The position numbers and the translations under genes are program-made. This document shows positions 16,144 to 20,066 of a DNA stretch of 20,066 nt, piece by piece. Each line of letters begins with the position of its first letter. Positions within the stretch are counted from its first letter, which is position 1. The stretch lies in contig DAOVRJ010000008.1 in assembly GCA_030628225.1 (NCBI GenBank), positions 1 through 20,066 on the forward strand. The letters run 5' to 3'. Below the pieces are notes generated by a model. It ran no database searches. It had not been told where the DNA came from and worked only from the letters and a program-made list of their open reading frames with translations. This stretch comes from Candidatus Zixiibacteriota bacterium. Its GTDB lineage: Bacteria > SM23-81.

Positions 16144-16473
16144 ATGTTAAGGTCCGGATTGTTCCCGGTGGTGGAGGAAGTGAAAGGGAAACATTATCAA
16201 TTAGAGACTCGTACTTATCGAGCTCTTCGTAATATGCTCGGGTACTGCCAGGCTCGAGTGGTTCAGTTAACGGATCAGCAACAACATCTGGGTTTTCAGG
16301 CGCGACAACAATATGATATGTATCGTCTAATGGAGATATGGCAAAGGCTGAAGCGAACTAAGCGCAACTTTCGCCGCTTTTCCGAAAAGTGCCTGCTGAT
16401 TAAATTGGAGATGGCCAGAAGAGAGGGGATCTCTCAGGAGAGCACCAACAGGAGAGATTACAATGAGATTTGA
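16144..16473 (+). CDS. Uncharacterised small basic protein overlapping clpB
   Basis: I do not recognise this family. The likely product has 109 residues from ATG 16144, which has GGAAGGGAGA directly upstream; the frame is open back to ATG 16048, but that would lie before the predicted transcript start. It is rich in Arg (about 16) and Gln (about 11), with a net charge near +10, no signal peptide and no membrane segment. Residues ~20-95 look mostly helical, with possible coiled coil ([18 protein letters not shown], then [20 protein letters not shown]). Its TGA overlaps the clpB start by 11 bases, so the two are probably translated together. A role linked to ClpB or stress is only guilt by association. 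Real-gene status is likely, because of the start signal, promoter and overlap, but unproven. Confidence 0.6.
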   Translation: MLRSGLFPVVEEVKGKHYQLETRTYRALRNMLGYCQARVVQLTDQQQHLGFQARQQYDMYRLMEIWQRLKRTKRNFRRFSEKCLLIKLEMARREGISQESTNRRDYNEI

Positions 16474-19057
16474 AAAATTAACCATCAAAGCCCAGGAAGC
16501 AGTACAGGCAGCTCAAATCTTGGCCGAGGAACATGGCCATCAACAGCTGGAACCGGAGCATCTTCTCATAGCGCTTGTGCGACAGGCTGATGGTGTGGTG
16601 GGGCCAATTATGCGAAAGCTGGGTGTTGACCCTGCCTTGGTGGAAGAACGCATGGAAGGGCAACTGAATAAGTTTCCCAGGATAAGCGGCAGCGGTCTGG
16701 ATCAGGTGTATATTTCCTCTCGTCTAAAACAGGTTTTAAACGTGGCGCGCCAGGAGGCAGAGCAGATCAGGGATGAGTATGTCAGCGTCGAACATCTACT
16801 CATAGCCCTGGCCCACACGGAAGGACCTGTCGGAGAGCTTCTCCAGGGATTCGGGATCAACAAAGATACAATTCTGAAGGTTCTGGTGGATATCCGCGGA
16901 ACTCAGCGGGTAACCGATCAGAACCCGGAAGACAAATATGAGGCATTAAATCGCTTTGGCAGGGATCTCACCGATCTTGCCCGGGGAGGAAAGTTGGATC
17001 CTGTAATCGGTCGGGACGATGAGATTCGGAGGATAATGCAGATTCTCTCCAGAAGGACCAAGAACAACCCTGTGCTTATCGGTGATGCTGGAGTTGGAAA
17101 AACGGCCATCGTGGAGGGATTGGCCCAGCGGATCGTTGATGGCGATGTACCTGATTCATTGAAGGATAAACAGTTAGTGGCTCTGGACATTGGATCACTG
17201 GTGGCTGGAGCTAAGTACCGGGGGGAGTTCGAGGACCGTCTCAAGGCGGTGTTAAAGGAGATCAGCGCCGCAGCGGGCCGGATTATTCTGTTTATTGATG
17301 AGCTGCACACTTTAGTGGGAGCGGGGGCAGCTGAGGGGGCCATTGATGCCTCTAACATGCTAAAACCTGCCCTGGCAAGGGGTGAGTTGAGAACAATCGG
17401 AGCCACTACTCTGGATGAGTATCGCAAGTATATCGAGAAGGACGCCGCCTTTGAGAGGAGATTTCAACCCATCATTGTCGGCGAGCCATCCGTGGATGAT
17501 ACTATCGCTATTCTTCGAGGGCTTAAAGAGCGCTATGAAGTGCATCACGGTGTGCGGATCAAGGACTCAGCACTGATTGCCGCAGCTACGCTCTCGCACA
17601 GGTACATCTCGGAACGCTTTCTACCAGATAAAGCTGTGGATCTCATAGATGAGGCAGCAGCACGGCTACGCATAGAGATCGACAGCATGCCCACGGAGCT
17701 GGATGAGGTGGAGCGGAGGATAAAACAACTGGAGATTGAGAAGAGAGCGCTGAAAAAGGAAAAGGATAAAGCATCCAAGACGCGCCTGGAGAAACTGGAA
17801 AAGGAACTGGCCGATTTGCGTGAGAAGAGCAGCCGGATGAAGGTCCAGTGGAAGAGTGAGAAAGAGGTGATTGGTAAAATTGGGGGGATAAAAGAGAATA
17901 TCGAAGAGGCAAAGACAAAGGAGCAAGATGCCGAAAGGCGTGGAGATTTGGGACGGGCCGCCGAATTGAAATACGGCCGTCTCGCAGAACTGGAGGCGCA
18001 GCTGAAGAAGGAAAACCAGAGGCTTCAGAAGTTGCAGCAGAACGGCGGAATGCTCAAGGAAGAGGTGGATGAAGAGGACATAGCTGAAGTGGTTTCCATG
18101 TGGACAGGTATTCCCGTATCTCGAATGTTGGAGGGAGAGATCCAGAAATTAGTCAAGATGGAGGAGCGGTTGAAGGAGCGTGTGCTGGGACAGGATGAAG
18201 CCATCATGGCTTTAGCCAATGCGGTGCGGAGAGCCAGGGCTGGTCTTGGTGATCCAGATAGACCAATAGGGTCCTTCATCTTTATGGGACCAACCGGAGT
18301 GGGAAAAACAGAGCTTGCCCGGGCTCTGGCGGAATTCCTCTTTGACGACGAAGGGGCCATGGTGCGCGTGGACATGTCCGAGTTTCAGGAGAGGCATTCC
18401 GTTGCCCGGCTCATAGGAGCGCCTCCAGGCTATGTAGGATATGATGAGGGAGGCTATTTGACAGAGGCAATCAGAAGGAGACCGTACTCGGTGATCCTCT
18501 TCGACGAGATAGAGAAGGCTCACTCCGACGTATTCAACCTGCTGCTACAGATTATGGATGACGGCCGGCTGACAGATGGCCAGGGCAGAACGGTTAATTT
18601 CAAGAATACCGTATTGATCATGACCTCAAATGTGGGCAGTAAGTGGATTCGGGATCTGCCGGAGAAAGACGAGAAGGAGATGCACCGGCGAGTCACTGAA
18701 TCTCTCAGGGCCCAGTTCAGCCCAGAGTTCTTGAACCGCATCGACGAGCTGATTGTATTCCACAGTCTGGATATGGAGCAGATAAAGAAGATTGTGGACA
18801 TACAGATTGGCTATCTGAAAAACCGGCTGGCAGAGCGCAAGTTGGAGATACAGTTAACCGAGGCTGCTAAAGAGCTCATCGCCAGGGAGGGCTTCGATCC
18901 CGTTTACGGAGCCAGACCTATAAAACGGGTTATCCAGCGGAAGATAGAGAATCCTCTGGCCATGCAGATTCTGGAGGGCAAGTTCAAAGAGGGCGCTGTG
19001 GTCAAGGTAGATGCGGATTCAACTGGCCAGAAGATTAACCTTCAGTCAAGTGTGTAG
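16463..19057 (+). CDS. clpB: ATP-dependent disaggregase ClpB
   Basis: ClpB is a cytoplasmic hexameric AAA+ chaperone that, with DnaK/DnaJ/GrpE, pulls polypeptides out of aggregates. The 864-residue protein is full length. It has the double Clp N-domain (1 to ~145); the first AAA+ domain with Walker A GDAGVGKT (207-214) and Walker B ILFIDE (Glu280); the pore loop KYRGEFEDR; a charged coiled-coil M-domain (~405-525) distinguishing ClpB from ClpA and ClpC; and the second AAA+ domain with Walker A GPTGVGKT (609-616), Walker B VILFDE (Glu682), pore loop GYVGYDEGG and the GARPIKR sensor-2 motif. There is no ClpP-binding loop that I can see. GGAGAG precedes the ATG, which lies inside the end of the small upstream gene. 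Confidence 0.97.
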   Translation: MRFEKLTIKAQEAVQAAQILAEEHGHQQLEPEHLLIALVRQADGVVGPIMRKLGVDPALVEERMEGQLNKFPRISGSGLDQVYISSRLKQVLNVARQEAEQIRDEYVSVEHLLIALAHTEGPVGELLQGFGINKDTILKVLVDIRGTQRVTDQNPEDKYEALNRFGRDLTDLARGGKLDPVIGRDDEIRRIMQILSRRTKNNPVLIGDAGVGKTAIVEGLAQRIVDGDVPDSLKDKQLVALDIGSLVAGAKYRGEFEDRLKAVLKEISAAAGRIILFIDELHTLVGAGAAEGAIDASNMLKPALARGELRTIGATTLDEYRKYIEKDAAFERRFQPIIVGEPSVDDTIAILRGLKERYEVHHGVRIKDSALIAAATLSHRYISERFLPDKAVDLIDEAAARLRIEIDSMPTELDEVERRIKQLEIEKRALKKEKDKASKTRLEKLEKELADLREKSSRMKVQWKSEKEVIGKIGGIKENIEEAKTKEQDAERRGDLGRAAELKYGRLAELEAQLKKENQRLQKLQQNGGMLKEEVDEEDIAEVVSMWTGIPVSRMLEGEIQKLVKMEERLKERVLGQDEAIMALANAVRRARAGLGDPDRPIGSFIFMGPTGVGKTELARALAEFLFDDEGAMVRVDMSEFQERHSVARLIGAPPGYVGYDEGGYLTEAIRRRPYSVILFDEIEKAHSDVFNLLLQIMDDGRLTDGQGRTVNFKNTVLIMTSNVGSKWIRDLPEKDEKEMHRRVTESLRAQFSPEFLNRIDELIVFHSLDMEQIKKIVDIQIGYLKNRLAERKLEIQLTEAAKELIAREGFDPVYGARPIKRVIQRKIENPLAMQILEGKFKEGAVVKVDADSTGQKINLQSSV

Positions 19058-19105
19058 AGTGGCGGCGAAAGCGGAATAGTAAAGGATAATAATTACAGTG
19101 AAAAC

Positions 19106-19147
19106 AAAGGCCGGCTCAGCCAATGGACTATCGGCAGCCGGCCTTTT
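19106..19147 (+). terminator. Intrinsic terminator after clpB
   Basis: AAAGGCCGGCT (19106-19116) pairs perfectly with AGCCGGCCTTT (19136-19146) around a 19-base loop, followed by a short T-run. The A-rich sequence before the stem means it might also work on the opposite strand. It lies 48 bases after the clpB stop and separates clpB from the padR unit. Confidence 0.8.
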
Positions 19148-19202
19148 AAATGAAATACCATTAGGGCAACTTTTATGTTAGTCGCATCGTACAAAAAAGC
19201 TC
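19148..19202 (+). other. Short non-coding spacer between clpB terminator and padR promoter
   Basis: AT-rich sequence without an open frame, repeat or recognisable signal; it only separates the clpB unit from the padR promoter. Confidence 0.5.
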
Positions 19203-19231
19203 TTGACTTAATGCAGAAAGGCCAATATATT
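19203..19231 (+). promoter_or_regulatory. Sigma-70-type promoter of the padR-tolC operon
   Basis: TTGACT (19203-19208), a 17-base spacer and TATATT (19226-19231) match the consensus at five of six positions in each box. The predicted transcript start is near 19238, about 50 bases before the padR ATG. This is the best-looking promoter in the window. Confidence 0.75.
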
Positions 19232-19238
19232 CTTGAAT

Positions 19239-19273
19239 AATAGTAAAAGTGATACTAATATTAGCAATAGTAT
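19239..19273 (+). promoter_or_regulatory. Candidate operator for the PadR-family repressor
   Basis: Just downstream of the -10 box, ATACTA (19252-19257) and TAGTAT (19268-19273) form a perfect inverted repeat with ten bases between. A third half-site, TAGTA (19241-19245), is also inverted to the TACTA at 19253-19257, and AATAGTA is repeated at 19239 and 19266. PadR-family repressors commonly bind such AT-rich dyads over their own promoter. Autorepression is inferred, not shown. Confidence 0.5.
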
Positions 19274-19287
19274 ACAAGGAGAAGGAT

Positions 19288-19866
19288 ATGACGAAAAATG
19301 ATCTTGTGGTACTTGGTTTGCTGAAAGAGAAGCCAATGTACGGCTACCAAACGAAGCAGCAAATAAAATTGAGAAAGCTAGATCACTGGGCTCACCTGAG
19401 CCTGCCATCAATATATAGTACACTCAACAGAATGGAAAAGAGGGGTCTAATAAGTGGCAACCCGGAGAAAGTGGGCAAAATGCCCCAGCGAACAGTTTAT
19501 AAAATGACATCAAAAGGAGAGAAAGAGCTCGCCAGGCTGGTTGAAAAAGCACTGGTCAGCGATAAAATTCCGGAGGAAGATTTTTCGGTAGGCGTCGCAT
19601 TTATGTATGGATTGGAAAAGGAAAAGGTAGTTAGCTGTTTGCAGAAGAGAGTGGGAATTCTAGAAAGGCAATTGGCACATCTAAAAGATGATCTTCGGTT
19701 TTACCAAAATCAGGTTCCCTTTAATTGGGTTTGTCTAATGCGCAACGGGGCCGATCATATTCAGTTGGAGATCGATAACATAGAAAAAATGTTGAAGATG
19801 CTAAAGAAGGGCAGAACATGGGATGATCTGATTAAAGACACTGGGCAGAAAAGGAGACGAACATGA
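19288..19866 (+). CDS. PadR-family transcriptional repressor
   Basis: PadR-family proteins are ligand-responsive dimeric repressors that often control efflux or detoxification genes beside them. ATG 19288 (192 residues) has AAGGAGAAGG just upstream; an in-frame GTG at 19249 lies in the operator region and is rejected. Residues ~5-85 form the winged helix: LVVLGLLKEKPMYGYQ, the recognition-helix region LPSIYSTLNRMEKRGLI (39-55) and the wing RTVYKMTSKGEKEL (68-81). Residues ~100-172 are a helical Vir_act_alpha_C-type dimerisation domain, with a basic end (KRRRT). The longer, two-domain layout fits subfamily 1 (AphA/PadR-like). Its stop overlaps the next gene by four bases (ATGA), so it likely controls that efflux operon. 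The ligand cannot be told from the sequence. Confidence 0.9.
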   Translation: MTKNDLVVLGLLKEKPMYGYQTKQQIKLRKLDHWAHLSLPSIYSTLNRMEKRGLISGNPEKVGKMPQRTVYKMTSKGEKELARLVEKALVSDKIPEEDFSVGVAFMYGLEKEKVVSCLQKRVGILERQLAHLKDDLRFYQNQVPFNWVCLMRNGADHIQLEIDNIEKMLKMLKKGRTWDDLIKDTGQKRRRT

Positions 19867-20066
19867 GGGCTAATTTGCTGACCTGGTTTTTAACGGCCGT
19901 CATCCTGGGAATAATTTGCCTACCCGTTCTGGCTGTTCCTTTGACCATCACACAGAGTGTTGAAATTGCTTTACAGGAGAATGAAGAGATCAAAGCCGTG
20001 GAGGAGAAACAACGGCAAGCAAAGTATGGGGTGATGGAGTCGGTGGGCAACTTCCTGCCTTCTGTA
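19863..20066 (+). CDS. TolC-family outer-membrane efflux protein, N-terminal part only
   Basis: The gene runs off the window; 68 residues are visible. ATG 19863 overlaps the padR stop (ATGA) and has AAAAGGAG upstream. Residues 1-24 are a signal peptide: a short charged start, a hydrophobic core (LLTWFLTAVILGIICLPV) and a probable cleavage after Ala24 (VLA|VP). The mature part starts LTITQSVEIALQENEEI, then a helix with KQRQAKYGVMESVGNFLPS, the usual opening of TolC-like proteins (LTLEEAV-ALxxNP...A...LP). Such proteins form trimeric channels for RND, ABC (MacAB) or type I export. The pump partner should lie downstream. Confidence 0.85.
   Translation, partial: MRANLLTWFLTAVILGIICLPVLAVPLTITQSVEIALQENEEIKAVEEKQRQAKYGVMESVGNFLPSV

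Noticed and set aside
16918-17427. Minus-strand open frame within clpB
   Set aside because: Lies entirely opposite the first AAA+ domain, with no independent start signals; shadow frame.
15994-20053. Repeated GGGCAACTT words at about 15994, 19166 and 20045
   Set aside because: The first is half of the rplQ terminator stem and the others lie in a spacer and a coding region; nine-base matches in 20 kb at three unrelated places are weak and no longer repeat is present.

Overview
This window is the long ribosomal-protein supercluster of a bacterium (the S10, spc and alpha operons run together), followed by a stress-chaperone unit and the start of a drug-efflux-type operon. All genes are on the + strand. 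The order from the 3' end of rpsJ through rplC-rplD-rplW-rplB-rpsS-rplV-rpsC-rplP-rpmC-rpsQ-rplN-rplX-rplE-rpsN-rpsH-rplF-rplR-rpsE-rpmD-rplO-secY-adk-map-infA-rpmJ-rpsM-rpsK-rpsD-rpoA-rplQ is the canonical bacterial one. Genes are separated by 0 to about 80 bases and often touch or overlap. No convincing internal promoter or terminator is visible before the strong terminator after rplQ (15992-16020), so one long co-transcribed unit is likely; this is inference.

The organism is a diderm (Gram-negative-type) bacterium, because the window ends in a secreted TolC-family outer-membrane efflux protein. Several features resemble, from memory of the families, lineages of the FCB superphylum (Zixibacteria, Latescibacteria and similar candidate phyla) or Desulfobacterota-like groups: the N-terminus of RNA polymerase alpha, a Leu in the L2 motif where E. 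coli has His, and long charged tails on L3 and L17. That placement is tentative and would need a concatenated ribosomal-protein tree. Five of the coding sequences start with TTG and four with GTG, mostly behind good Shine-Dalgarno sequences.

Layout: 1-15965 is translation and housekeeping (29 ribosomal proteins counting the partial rpsJ, translocon SecY, adenylate kinase, methionine aminopeptidase, IF-1, RNA polymerase alpha). From 15966 to 16143 there is a terminator and a good sigma-70-type promoter. Between 16144 and 19057 a small unrecognised basic protein overlaps and is probably translationally coupled to the disaggregase ClpB; a hairpin terminator follows at 19106-19147. From 19203 onward, a near-consensus promoter with an overlapping palindromic candidate operator drives a PadR-family repressor, whose stop codon overlaps the start of a TolC-family gene cut off by the window edge. 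The expected downstream partners are an efflux adaptor and pump.

I see no CRISPR array, mobile element, tRNA, rRNA, defence system or other undescribed multi-gene system. The most unusual points are the ~125-residue acidic tail on L3, the ~65-residue lysine-rich tail on L17, the unrecognised gene fused by overlap to clpB, and the PadR/TolC operon with its operator.
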